From: Streptacidiphilus jeojiense
GTDB lineage: Bacteria > Actinomycetota > Actinomycetes > Streptomycetales > Streptomycetaceae
Assembly: GCF_000719095.1 (NCBI RefSeq)
Contig: NZ_JOEH01000021.1
Span: forward strand, 240,059-304,058
Length of the DNA stretch: 64,000 bases
Direction: 5' to 3'
Shown here: in pieces, positions 41,290-49,689 of the stretch
How positions within the stretch are numbered: position 1 is the stretch's first letter
Layout of the letters: each line of letters begins with the position of its first letter
The notes under the pieces: generated by a model
Database searches by the model: none
Told to the model about the DNA's origin: nothing
Seen by the model: the letters and a program-made list of their open reading frames with translations, nothing else
Made by a program: the position numbers and the translations under genes

Positions 41290-43448
41290 TGGACCAGTTC
41301 ATCACCTTCGGGATCGTCGGCCTGAGCACCGCCGCGATCTACGCGGTGATCGGCAGCGGGTTGGTGCTCACCTACTCCACGACCGGCGTGTTCAACTTCG
41401 CGCACGGTGCGGCGGGCATGCTCGCCGCGTTCTGCTACTGGCAGTTCACCGTCGGCTGGGGCTGGCCGGTCCCGGTCGCCCTGGTCCTGGTGCTGCTGGT
41501 GCTCGCGCCGGCCTTCGCGCTGCTCGTGGAGCGGGCTGTGCTGCGACCGGTCCAGGCGTTGGGCGAGGCCGAACGCCTGGTGATGACGGTGGCGATGCTG
41601 AGCGGTCTGATCGCCGCGGCCCGGTGGATCTGGGACCCCAACGTCGCCCGGCCGCTGCCGACGTTCTTCGCCGACCGGAAGCCGTTCCACCTCGGTCCGG
41701 CCACGGTGACCTGGCATCAGGCCATCACCATGGCGGTCGCGGTGGCCGTGGCGATCGGGCTGCGGGTGCTGATGTACCGGACCCGGACCGGCGCGGAGAT
41801 GCGGGCGACCGTCGACGACCGCGCGCTGGTGGGACTCGCCGGGGCCAGGCCGGTGCGCGCCAACCAGGTCGCCTGGATCCTGGGCACCCAACTGGCCGCC
41901 ATCGGCGGCATCCTGATCGCCCCGACAGTCACCCTGGACGCCTCGCAGCTCTCCCTGCTGATCGTCAGCGCCTACACCGCGGCCGTCTTCGGCCGGCTGC
42001 GCAGCCTGCCGATGACCTTCGTCGGCGCGATCGTGGTCGGCTGCATGGAGAGCTACCTGGCCGGCTACCTGCCGCAGAACGCCTACCTCCCGGGCCTGCG
42101 CCTGGCCGCGCCGGCGCTGCTGCTGTTCGCGGCGCTGCTGGCCTTCCCGCACCGGCGGCTGCGCGGACGCGACCGGCGGCTGCGGCAGATCCCGGTGCCG
42201 ACCATGGCCGGTACGGGGCTGTTCGCGCTGGTGGTGGTGGCGTTCGGGGTGGTCCTGGCCACCGTGCTGAGCGCCCCCGACCTGATCACCTACGGCCCGA
42301 TCTTCTCGCTCGGCGTGGTGGCGCTGTCCTATGTGCCACTGGCCGGCTACGCGGGACAGATCTCGCTGTGCCAGCTGAGCATGGCCGGGATCGGCGCGGT
42401 CGTGTGGGCACACCTCGGCGCGCACGGGGAGCTCTGGGCGCTGCTGGTCGCGGTCGTGGTCTCCGCCGTGGCCGGGGGGCTGATCGCGCTGCCCGCGCTA
42501 CGGCTCTCCGGGGTCTACCTGGCCCTCGGCACGGCCGCGTTCGCGGTCGTCCTCGATCAGTGGATCTTCACCCTGCCGACGTTCAAGCTGTTCGGAGTGC
42601 AGATCGGACTGTTCGACCAGGGCTCGGTCACTGCGGTCGGGCCGGACCTGTTCGGCCTGCACCTGGACAGCGAGTCGCAGCTGATGGTGTTCGCCGCGGT
42701 CTGCCTGGCCCTCGCCTCCATCGGGGTGGCCGCGCTGCGCCGCGGCAGGTTCGGACGGCGGCTGATCGCGCTGCGCGACAGCGAAGCCGCCTACGCGACG
42801 CTCGGCGGCAACCTGCTGCTGGCCAAGGCCCTGGTGTTCGCCCTGGCCTCGGGCATCGCCGGCCTCGGCGGGGCGCTGTACGGGATGCAACTGCAGTCCG
42901 TCTCGGCCACCCAGTTCAATCTGGTGGCCGGGCTGCCGATCTTCCTGGTCGCGGTGGTCGGCGGCCTCGGCGCGGTGGGCAGCGGCCTGTTCACCGGGAC
43001 GGCCTACGTCGGGCCGATCAACGCGCTGATCGCCATCGCGCCCTGGTCGCAGAACGCCGTGGCGCTGCTGCCCGGCCTGGCCGGGGTGGGGCTGGGCCGC
43101 AACCCCGACGGGGTGGTGCCCAGCATGCGCAGCGAGTGGGCACCGGTGGCCCGGGACCGGATCGCGCTGCCGGTGCTGGTGCTCGGCATCGCGGCGGCCT
43201 GGGTGCTGCGGCTCGCCGACGTGATCGACGGATGGGTCTTCTGCGGCGTCGCGCTGGTCCTCGCGCTGGCACTGCGGGGGTGGGCGGCGGCCCGGCAGCG
43301 GGCCGTCCTGGCCGCCGCTGTTGCCGCCGGCTCGGCCGGAGCGGAAGCGGCTGCACCGGAGGAGGTCCCGGTCGAGTGGTTGGGCATACGGCGCGCCTGG
43401 CGCCCGGAGGACGAGGAGGTGCTCGCCCGTGGCATCGCTGCAGGTTAG
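41289..43448 (+). CDS. Branched-chain-type ABC transporter permease, LivH-LivM fusion
   Basis: A 719-aa membrane protein. Residues about 1-285 are LivH-like ('IYAVIGSGLVLTYSTTGVFNFAHG') and about 310-600 LivM-like ('LSYVPLAGYAGQISLCQLSM', 'GLGGALYGMQLQSVSATQFN', 'VVGGLGAVGSGLFTG'). A further 100 residues with two or three membrane helices end in a charged tail. Fusion of the two permeases is less common than separate genes. It precedes LivG and LivF ATPase genes that overlap in series. No binding-protein gene follows. Substrate presumably the carboxylic acid handled by the regulon. Confidence 0.88.
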   Translation: MDQFITFGIVGLSTAAIYAVIGSGLVLTYSTTGVFNFAHGAAGMLAAFCYWQFTVGWGWPVPVALVLVLLVLAPAFALLVERAVLRPVQALGEAERLVMTVAMLSGLIAAARWIWDPNVARPLPTFFADRKPFHLGPATVTWHQAITMAVAVAVAIGLRVLMYRTRTGAEMRATVDDRALVGLAGARPVRANQVAWILGTQLAAIGGILIAPTVTLDASQLSLLIVSAYTAAVFGRLRSLPMTFVGAIVVGCMESYLAGYLPQNAYLPGLRLAAPALLLFAALLAFPHRRLRGRDRRLRQIPVPTMAGTGLFALVVVAFGVVLATVLSAPDLITYGPIFSLGVVALSYVPLAGYAGQISLCQLSMAGIGAVVWAHLGAHGELWALLVAVVVSAVAGGLIALPALRLSGVYLALGTAAFAVVLDQWIFTLPTFKLFGVQIGLFDQGSVTAVGPDLFGLHLDSESQLMVFAAVCLALASIGVAALRRGRFGRRLIALRDSEAAYATLGGNLLLAKALVFALASGIAGLGGALYGMQLQSVSATQFNLVAGLPIFLVAVVGGLGAVGSGLFTGTAYVGPINALIAIAPWSQNAVALLPGLAGVGLGRNPDGVVPSMRSEWAPVARDRIALPVLVLGIAAAWVLRLADVIDGWVFCGVALVLALALRGWAAARQRAVLAAAVAAGSAGAEAAAPEEVPVEWLGIRRAWRPEDEEVLARGIAAG

Positions 43449-44139
43449 CGGGGTGACGGTGGCCTTCGGCGGCAACCGGGCCCTGGACGGGGTCGGCCTG
43501 ACCGCCGAGTCGGGCCACGTCACCGGGCTGATCGGGCCCAACGGGGCCGGCAAGAGCACCCTGTTCGACGTGGTGTCAGGACTGCGCAGGCCCTCCTCGG
43601 GCCGGGTGTTCCTGGACGGCCGGGACGTCACCCGGTCCAGGCCCGCCGGCCGCTCCAGGCACGGCCTGGCCCGGACGTTCCAACGGCTGGAGCTCTTCGG
43701 CCGGCTGAGCGTCCGTGACAACCTGCTGGTCGCCGCCGAGTTGGGGCCCGACCGGCGCAGGGCGGCGGCGCTGGTCGACGCACTGCTGACCAGGCTCGGC
43801 CTGACCGCGATCGCCGACAGCTCACCCGACTCGCTGCCCACCGGGGTCGGCCGACTGGTCGAGGTGGGCCGGGCGCTGGCGATGCGCCCCAAGGTGCTGC
43901 TGCTCGACGAGCCCGCAGCCGGCCAGGACGGCGAGGAGACCGAGCGCTTCGCCGCCCTGCTGCGCGCACTGGCCGACGAGGGCACCGCCGTGGTGCTGGT
44001 CGAGCACGACATGGGCCTGGTGATGAGCGTGTGCGACCAGGTGTACGTGCTCGACCTCGGCAAGGTCATCGCCGTCGGCCCGCCCGACCTGGTCCGGCAC
44101 GACGAGACGGTCCTGGCAGCCTACTTGGGGGACGCGTGA
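43429..44139 (+). CDS. ABC transporter ATPase, LivG-like
   Basis: A 236-aa nucleotide-binding subunit. Walker A 'GPNGAGKST', Walker B 'VLLLDEPAAG' and the switch His in 'VVLVEHDMGLVMSVCDQ' are intact. The signature loop reads 'LPTGVGRLVEVGRAL' instead of the common LSxGxQ form, as in divergent LivG proteins. GTG 43429 with GGAGG nine bases before overlaps the permease end by 20 nt; the open frame further upstream is a shadow of that gene. Confidence 0.88.
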   Translation: MASLQVSGVTVAFGGNRALDGVGLTAESGHVTGLIGPNGAGKSTLFDVVSGLRRPSSGRVFLDGRDVTRSRPAGRSRHGLARTFQRLELFGRLSVRDNLLVAAELGPDRRRAAALVDALLTRLGLTAIADSSPDSLPTGVGRLVEVGRALAMRPKVLLLDEPAAGQDGEETERFAALLRALADEGTAVVLVEHDMGLVMSVCDQVYVLDLGKVIAVGPPDLVRHDETVLAAYLGDA

Positions 44140-44843
44140 GCGCACTGCTGGAGCTGCGCGGCATCCGTGCGGCCCATGAACGGATCAATGTGCTGCACGG
44201 CGTGGACCTCGCGGTCGCCGCCGGTCAGGTGGTGGCCCTGCTCGGCCCGAACGGCGCCGGCAAGACCACCGTGCTGCGGGTGGCCGCCGGGGTCCACCCG
44301 GCCGCGTCGGGCCGGCTGCTGGTCGGCGGGCGGGACGTGACCGGAGCCGACCCGCGCCGGCTGGCCCGCGCCGGGGTCTGCCTGATCCCGGAGGGACGCG
44401 GAGTCTTCCCCAACCTGACGGTCCGGGACAACCTGCTGATGATGACGTTCACCGGCCGCAGCCGCGCCGAGATCGAGGAGATCGCCTTCACGCGGTTCCC
44501 GATCCTCGCCAAACGCGCCTCGCAGCAGGCCGGCACCCTGTCCGGCGGCGAGCAGCAGATGCTGGCCCTCGCCCGCGGCCTGGCCACCGACCCGGCCGTG
44601 CTGCTGCTGGACGAACTCTCCATGGGGCTGGCGCCCCTGGTCGTCGGCCGGCTGTACGAGCAGGTGGCCGAGATCGCCCGGCAGGGCGTGGCCGTGCTGG
44701 TGGTCGAACAGTTCGCGGCGGCCGTCCTAGGGATCGCCGACCATGCGGCCGTGCTGGTGCGCGGCCGGGTCCAACGGCAGGGCCACCCGGACAGCGGGTT
44801 GCGCGCCGAACTTTCCGCCCTCTACATGGGGAGTCCGCTGTGA
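44136..44843 (+). CDS. ABC transporter ATPase, LivF-like
   Basis: A 235-aa partner ATPase. Walker A 'GPNGAGKTT', a normal signature 'LSGGEQQMLALARGL', Walker B 'VLLLDELSMG' (Asp-Glu kept, Leu in place of Pro) and 'VLVVEQFAAAVLGIAD', the LivF-type E-Q variant of the switch loop. GTG overlaps the LivG stop (GTGA). The 3' end overlaps the next small membrane-protein gene. Confidence 0.9.
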   Translation: MSALLELRGIRAAHERINVLHGVDLAVAAGQVVALLGPNGAGKTTVLRVAAGVHPAASGRLLVGGRDVTGADPRRLARAGVCLIPEGRGVFPNLTVRDNLLMMTFTGRSRAEIEEIAFTRFPILAKRASQQAGTLSGGEQQMLALARGLATDPAVLLLDELSMGLAPLVVGRLYEQVAEIARQGVAVLVVEQFAAAVLGIADHAAVLVRGRVQRQGHPDSGLRAELSALYMGSPL

Positions 44844-45280
44844 CATCCACCAGTCCGACATCCACCGCCCAGACAGGCACTGGCGAGACATCCGTCGGTA
44901 CCTCCGCCGAGACGCGCGCGGACCGATTCGTCCGCGACCTGGCGGCGCTGAAGATCCCGGACCCGGCCGCCGGCAGAGCCACGCTCTGGCTGCGCCTGGG
45001 AGTCGTCCTGATGCTGGTCGGCCCGGTGCTCGCGGTGACGGCCTATCTGATGTCCCGCGGCACCACCGACTCGCTCACCCAGGGGGACGCCCTCACGGTC
45101 GCGCTCGCCGGGATCACCGCGAGCGTGGTGGGCGCGGCCCTGTTCCTGCGGTACTCGCTGATCGGGTTCCTCCGCTTCTGGCTGGCCCGCCAGTCCTACG
45201 ACCTCTCCCTCCTCGCCGACCGCCTGCTCGAAAGGGACCTCCGCCATGACCTCACCGGCAACGAGGCTGCGCCCCGGTGA
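44840..45280 (+). CDS. Small two-helix membrane protein of unknown function
   Basis: A 146-aa protein with a Thr/Ser-rich N-terminal 25 residues, then two hydrophobic segments ('LWLRLGVVLMLVGPVLAVTAYL' region and 'VALAGITASVVGAALFL' region) and a basic cytoplasmic end. GTG start overlaps the LivF stop. Position inside the importer operon, in place of a binding protein, suggests a transporter accessory role. No family recognised. Confidence 0.7.
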   Translation: MTSTSPTSTAQTGTGETSVGTSAETRADRFVRDLAALKIPDPAAGRATLWLRLGVVLMLVGPVLAVTAYLMSRGTTDSLTQGDALTVALAGITASVVGAALFLRYSLIGFLRFWLARQSYDLSLLADRLLERDLRHDLTGNEAAPR

Positions 45281-45566
45281 CCAGCTCGCCAGCACCGTCT
45301 GCAGCACCCGGGTGGTGGTCATCCGCGCCGCCGAGGGGCAGCCGGTGATCGCCTGCGGCGGCAGTCCGATGGTCGCCGCGGCCGCCGCGACCGCCCGGCC
45401 CGCGCCCTCCGGCGGGGCCGACGCCGCCACGCTGATCGGCAAGCGCTACACCGACGCCGCAGGGACGCTCGAACTGCTCTGCACCGTCTCCGGTTCCGGC
45501 GCGCTGAGCTGCGACGGCGTCCCGATGACCATCAAGGCAGCGAAGCCGCTGCCTGCCTCCGACTGA
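45246..45566 (+). CDS. Small Cys-containing protein of unknown function
   Basis: A 106-aa protein with three or more Cys: 'STVCSTRVVVIRAAEG', 'VIACGGSPM', and later 'LLCTVSGSGALSCDG'. The pattern hints at a small metal- or disulfide-stabilised fold, but I do not know the family. No signal peptide. ATG inside the previous gene (35-nt overlap) with AAAGGGACC upstream. Part of the importer-amidohydrolase operon. Confidence 0.65.
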   Translation: MTSPATRLRPGDQLASTVCSTRVVVIRAAEGQPVIACGGSPMVAAAAATARPAPSGGADAATLIGKRYTDAAGTLELLCTVSGSGALSCDGVPMTIKAAKPLPASD

Positions 45567-45581
45567 GAGAAAGGCAGTGTC

Positions 45582-46889
45582 ATGGACCGCGACGACATGA
45601 TCCTCATCAGCGTGGACGACCACATCATCGAACCGCCCGACATGTTCGTGAACCACCTGCCGCAGCGCTACAAGGACGACGCGCCGCAGCTGGTCCACCA
45701 GGAGGACGGCACCGACACCTGGACGTTCCGCGAGACGGTGATCCGCACCGCCGCCCTGAACGCGGTGGCCGGGCGGCCGAAGGAGGAGTACGGCCTGGAA
45801 CCGCAGGCCCTGGACGAGATCCGGCCCGGCTGCTACGACGTCAACGAGCGCATCGCCGACATGAACGCGGGCGGGATCCTGGCCCAGATGAACTTCCCGT
45901 CCTTCCCCGGCTTCGCGGCCCGGCTGTTCGCGACCGAGGACCCGGACTTCTCGCTGGCGCTGGTGCGCGCCTACAACGACTGGCACATCGACGAGTGGTG
46001 CGGGGCCCACCCCGGCAGGTTCATCCCGATGGCCATCCCCGCCATCTGGGACCCCGAACTGTGCGCGGCGGAGGTCCGCCGGGTGTCCGCCAAGGGCTGC
46101 CACTCGCTGACCTTCACCGAGAACCCGGCCGTGCTCGGCTACCCGAGCTTCCACGACCCGTACTGGAACCCGCTGTGGAAGGCGCTGTCGGACACCGACA
46201 CCGTGATGTCGGTGCACATCGGCTCCTCGGGCCGGCTGGCGATCCCGGCGGTCGACTCGCCCCCCGACGTCATGATCACGCTGCAGCCGATGAACATCGT
46301 CTCGGCCGCGGCCGACCTGCTGTGGTCCCAGCCGGTCAAGGACTACCCCGACCTGAAGATCGCCCTGTCCGAGGGCGGCACCGGCTGGATCCCCTACTTC
46401 CTGGAGCGGGTGGACCGCACCTTCGAGATGCACTCCGCCTGGACCCTGCAGGACTTCGGCGGGAAGCTGCCGTCGGAGGTCTTCCGCGAGCACTTCCTCA
46501 CCTGCTTCATCAGCGACCCGGTGGGGGTGAAGCTCCGTCACGACATCGGCATCGACAACATCGCCTGGGAGTGCGACTACCCGCACAGCGACTCGATGTG
46601 GCCGGAGGCGCCCGAGGAACTGCTCGGCGTGATGAACCGCTTCGACGTCCCCGACTCGGACATCAACAAGATGACCCACGAGAACGCCATGCGCTGGTAC
46701 TCCTTCGCCCCCTTCTCGCACGTCCCGCGCGAGCAGGCCACGGTGGGAGCGCTGCGGTCGCTGGCCAAGGGCCACGACGTGTCGATCCAGTCCCGCAGCC
46801 ACCGGCTGATCGAGCCGGAGGAGAAGCTGGAGGCCTACCGCTCCCGGGCCCGCGCGGCGACCGCGGCGGCCTCGGCGGCCGCCAAGTGA
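45582..46889 (+). CDS. Amidohydrolase-2 family protein
   Basis: A 435-aa metal-dependent hydrolase, the second in the island. 'ISVDDHIIEPPDMF' gives the N-terminal metal motif (DxH-like with following Glu), 'VMSVHIGSSG' the middle His, and 'IAWECDYPHSDSMWP' the terminal Asp. It shares only the fold with the 29480 protein. Related proteins accompany acyl-CoA genes in Mycobacterium and Frankia without a settled substrate. ATG with AGAAAGG upstream, 15 nt after the previous gene. Confidence 0.84.
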   Translation: MDRDDMILISVDDHIIEPPDMFVNHLPQRYKDDAPQLVHQEDGTDTWTFRETVIRTAALNAVAGRPKEEYGLEPQALDEIRPGCYDVNERIADMNAGGILAQMNFPSFPGFAARLFATEDPDFSLALVRAYNDWHIDEWCGAHPGRFIPMAIPAIWDPELCAAEVRRVSAKGCHSLTFTENPAVLGYPSFHDPYWNPLWKALSDTDTVMSVHIGSSGRLAIPAVDSPPDVMITLQPMNIVSAAADLLWSQPVKDYPDLKIALSEGGTGWIPYFLERVDRTFEMHSAWTLQDFGGKLPSEVFREHFLTCFISDPVGVKLRHDIGIDNIAWECDYPHSDSMWPEAPEELLGVMNRFDVPDSDINKMTHENAMRWYSFAPFSHVPREQATVGALRSLAKGHDVSIQSRSHRLIEPEEKLEAYRSRARAATAAASAAAK

Positions 46890-47611
46890 GCGACGTGGTG
46901 CTGACCGAACGGGTCGGCAATGTGCTGGTCGCGACCTTGAACCGGCCGGAGGCGCGGAACGCCCTCAGCCCCGCGCTGATCGACGACCTGTCGGACGTGC
47001 TGCGCTCGGCCGACGCCGACCCGGAGGTCCGAGCCGTCGTGGTGACCGGGGCCGGAACGGTCTTCTGCGCCGGTATGGACCTGAAGGCGTTCACCAAGGG
47101 TGGCAAGTTCGACGGACTGGTCTGGTTCTTCCGCGAGGGCATCGCCACCCCGGTGGTCGCCGCGCTCAACGGCTCGGCGATGGGCGGCGGCTTCGAACTG
47201 ATGCTGGCGTGCGATCTGGTCGTCGCGGCCGAGGGGGCGAAGCTCGGGATGAGCGAGGTCAAGCGCGGGCTGTTCGCGGCGGGCGGCGGAACCACGCTGG
47301 CGTCGCGGGCGCCGCTGTCCGTGGCCCTGGAGATGGGGCTGACCGGCGACCCGGTCACCGCCGCGCAGGCCCGCGAGTTCGGCCTGGTGAACCGGGTCGT
47401 ACCCGCCGACCAGGTACTGACCGAGGCCCTGGCCCTGGCGAGCCGGATCGCCGAGAACGGCCCGCTGGGCGTCGCCATGACCAAGAAGCTGATGCGGGAA
47501 CGCCGTTGGGCCGAACCCGACGAGATCACCTCGGTCTTCCGCAGCACCGACGCCACGGAGGGCGCCCGCGCCTTTGCGGAGCGGAGGCCGCCGGTGTGGA
47601 CCGGGGCGTGA
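46886..47611 (+). CDS. Enoyl-CoA hydratase/isomerase family protein
   Basis: A 241-aa crotonase. 'VATLNRPEARNALS', 'VFCAGMDLKAF' and 'ALNGSAMGGGFELMLACD' (first Glu kept); the second position reads 'MSEVKRGLFAAGGG', with Glu in MSE near the hydratase position. GTG 46886 overlaps the amidohydrolase stop. Last gene of the importer operon, which is ended by the large hairpin at 47622-47726. Confidence 0.85.
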   Translation: MSDVVLTERVGNVLVATLNRPEARNALSPALIDDLSDVLRSADADPEVRAVVVTGAGTVFCAGMDLKAFTKGGKFDGLVWFFREGIATPVVAALNGSAMGGGFELMLACDLVVAAEGAKLGMSEVKRGLFAAGGGTTLASRAPLSVALEMGLTGDPVTAAQAREFGLVNRVVPADQVLTEALALASRIAENGPLGVAMTKKLMRERRWAEPDEITSVFRSTDATEGARAFAERRPPVWTGA

Positions 47612-47621
47612 ACGTGTAGGC

Positions 47622-47726
47622 GGTGGGTGGCTTGTCGCGCAGTTCCTCGCGCCCCTAGCGATTGCAACTGACCGTTCGTTGCAATCACCTCAGGGGCGCG
47701 GGGAACTGCGCGACAAGCCACCCACC
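47622..47726. terminator. Nested double inverted repeat between convergent operons
   Basis: A 35-nt arm (47622-47656) pairs with 47692-47726 with one mismatch; it contains GGGTGGCTTGTCGCGCAGTT. Inside is a second perfect stem GATTGCAAC (47660-47668) / GTTGCAATC (47678-47686). The outer arm is a widely repeated Streptomyces intergenic sequence. Its position between two convergent operons fits a bidirectional terminator. Confidence 0.75.
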
Positions 47727-47740
47727 TACGGAACCGGGCC

Positions 47741-48511
47741 TCACACGCTGTAGCCGCCGTCGACCCCCAACGCCTGCCCAGTGATGAACCCCGCCGCGTC
47801 CGAGGCCAGGAAGGCCACTGCTTCGGCGATGTCCCCCGCATCGCCAAAGCGGCGCAGCGGGATGTTGCGCTTGGTGATCTCCAGCGCGGCCGCGTCCAGC
47901 TCGCCGGAGTCGATCAGGCGGGCGGCGATGCCGTCCGTCAGCATGCCCGGGGCCACGCAGTTCACCCGGACGCCGAAGCGGCCCTCCTCGGCCGCCAGGG
48001 CCCGGGCGACGGCTTCGACCGCGCCCTTGGTGCCGGACGACAGGCCGTCACGGACCGGGAACCGGCGGGTGGCCACCGTGGTGACCGCGACGATGCTGCC
48101 CCGGCTCTCCCGCAGCAGTGGGAGGGCCGGGTGCACCAGATTGAAGAAGGCAGCCGCGTCGGCGACCAGCTGGGCCCGGTACTGACCCGGCGTCACCTTG
48201 CTGAGGTGCGTCATCGGCACATGCGGGCCGGCCGCGTAGACCACGGTGTGCAGGCCGCCGAAGGCCCCCGCCGCCCGGGCCACGGCCTCGGCGGTGGCCG
48301 TCTCGTCCTCCAGGTCGAGCTGGAGCGCCAGGGCCTGGCGTCCGTGCTCCTTGACCTCGCCCGCAACGCCCTCGGCCGCGGCCTGGTTGGCGCGGTAGCT
48401 GAACGCCACGTCGCTGCCGCGCCGGGCCAGGATCCTGACGATCGCGGCGCCGATGCCGCCGCTTCCGCCGGCGACGAACGCGGCGCCGGGGCGGCCGGAG
48501 AAGTCCTTCAT
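47741..48511 (-). CDS. SDR-family protein without the catalytic tyrosine
   Basis: A 256-aa Rossmann protein with 'FVAGGSGGIGAAI' and the C-terminal 'AGFITGQALGVDGGYSV' of FabG-like SDRs. The active-site tetrad is altered: the YxxxK segment reads 'LSSGTKGAVEAV' with Ser158 before Lys162, and the Ser position reads 'VTTVATRR'. A normal dehydrogenase reaction is therefore doubtful, although Lys is kept as in some FabI-like or divergent reductases. ATG 48511. Last gene of the long operon that starts at 57491. Confidence 0.78.
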   Translation of the reverse strand: MKDFSGRPGAAFVAGGSGGIGAAIVRILARRGSDVAFSYRANQAAAEGVAGEVKEHGRQALALQLDLEDETATAEAVARAAGAFGGLHTVVYAAGPHVPMTHLSKVTPGQYRAQLVADAAAFFNLVHPALPLLRESRGSIVAVTTVATRRFPVRDGLSSGTKGAVEAVARALAAEEGRFGVRVNCVAPGMLTDGIAARLIDSGELDAAALEITKRNIPLRRFGDAGDIAEAVAFLASDAAGFITGQALGVDGGYSV

Positions 48512-48527
48512 ACGCTGTGCCTCACAG

Positions 48528-49676
48528 TCAGAGTCCCAGGGATTTGGCGATGATGACCTTCATGACCTCGCTGGTGCCGGCGTAGATCCGGGCCACCCGC
48601 GCGTCCGTGTACAGCCGGGCGATCGGGTACTCCAGCATGTAGCCGTAGCCGCCGAACAGTTGCAGGCAGCGGTCGACGGCGCGGGCCTGCACCTCGGTGC
48701 AGAACAGCTTGACCTTGGCCGCGTCCGCCCCGGAGAGTCTGCCGTCGACCAGTTCCAGCACGGCCCGGTCGAGCACCGCCTGCGCCGCCTCGACCTCGGC
48801 GGCCACCGCGGCCAGCTCGAACTTGGTGTTCTGGAACGAGGAGACCGGCGACCCGAACACCTGACGCTCCTTCACATACTCGACGGTGGTGTCCAGAGCG
48901 GCCTGCGCCTGGGCGACCGAGCCGACCGCGACCGTCATCCGCTCCTGCGGCAGATTGTGGCCCAGATAGCCGAAGGCCGCTCCCTCCTCGCCGAGCCGGT
49001 TGGCGACCGGGACCCGGACGTCCTCGAACGCGAGCTCCACGGTGTCCTGCACCTTGATGCCCATCTTGTCCAGGACCCGGCCGCGGGTGAACCCGGGCAT
49101 GCCGTCCTCGACCACCAGCAGGGTGAGCCCGGCCCGCCGGTCGTCCGGGTCGTGCGAGGTGCGCGCCACCACCACGACCAGGTCGGCCAGCAGCCCGCCG
49201 GTGATGAAGGTCTTCGCGCCGTTGAGCAGGTAGTCCTCCCCGTCGCGCACGGCGTTGGTGCGGATGCCGGCCAGGTCGGATCCGGTGCCGGGCTCGGTCA
49301 TCGCGATCGCGGTCAGCAGCTTCCCGGCCGCCAGACCGGGGAACCAGCGCTCGCGCTGCCGGGCGTCGGCGTAGGCGAGGAAGTACGGCAGCACCACGTC
49401 GAGTTGGGTGCGCACGGTGCCCAGGGTGACCACCGCGCGGGCCGCCTCCTCCTGGAGCACCACGTTGTAGCGGTAGTCGGCCAGTCCCGCCCCGCCGTAC
49501 TCCTCGGGGATCGGGATGCCCAGCACCCCGAGCGAGCCCAGCTGCTCGAAGACGGAACGGGGCAGCTGCCCCGCGTGCTCCCAGTCGGTGTAGTGCGGGA
49601 CCACCTCCTTGGCGACGAAGTTCCGCACCAGCTGCCGGAACGCCTCGTGGTCGGCGGTGAAGATGTCGCGGCGCAC
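48528..49676 (-). CDS. Acyl-CoA dehydrogenase
   Basis: A 382-aa full-length dehydrogenase. 'AIAMTEPGTGSDLAGIRT' and 'LNGAKTFITGG' bind FAD, 'ERQVFGSPVSSFQNTKFELA' and 'QLFGGYGYMLEYPIARLYTDARVARIYAGTSEVMK' are C-terminal signatures. Position 'IYAGT' lacks the Glu of medium-chain enzymes, as in isovaleryl- or long-chain types whose base lies elsewhere. GTG 49676 follows GGAGG; it is preferred over the longer frame to 49709. Follows the thiolase gene after 13 nt. Confidence 0.88.
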   Translation of the reverse strand: MRRDIFTADHEAFRQLVRNFVAKEVVPHYTDWEHAGQLPRSVFEQLGSLGVLGIPIPEEYGGAGLADYRYNVVLQEEAARAVVTLGTVRTQLDVVLPYFLAYADARQRERWFPGLAAGKLLTAIAMTEPGTGSDLAGIRTNAVRDGEDYLLNGAKTFITGGLLADLVVVVARTSHDPDDRRAGLTLLVVEDGMPGFTRGRVLDKMGIKVQDTVELAFEDVRVPVANRLGEEGAAFGYLGHNLPQERMTVAVGSVAQAQAALDTTVEYVKERQVFGSPVSSFQNTKFELAAVAAEVEAAQAVLDRAVLELVDGRLSGADAAKVKLFCTEVQARAVDRCLQLFGGYGYMLEYPIARLYTDARVARIYAGTSEVMKVIIAKSLGL

Positions 49677-49689
49677 GGGTGATCCTCCG

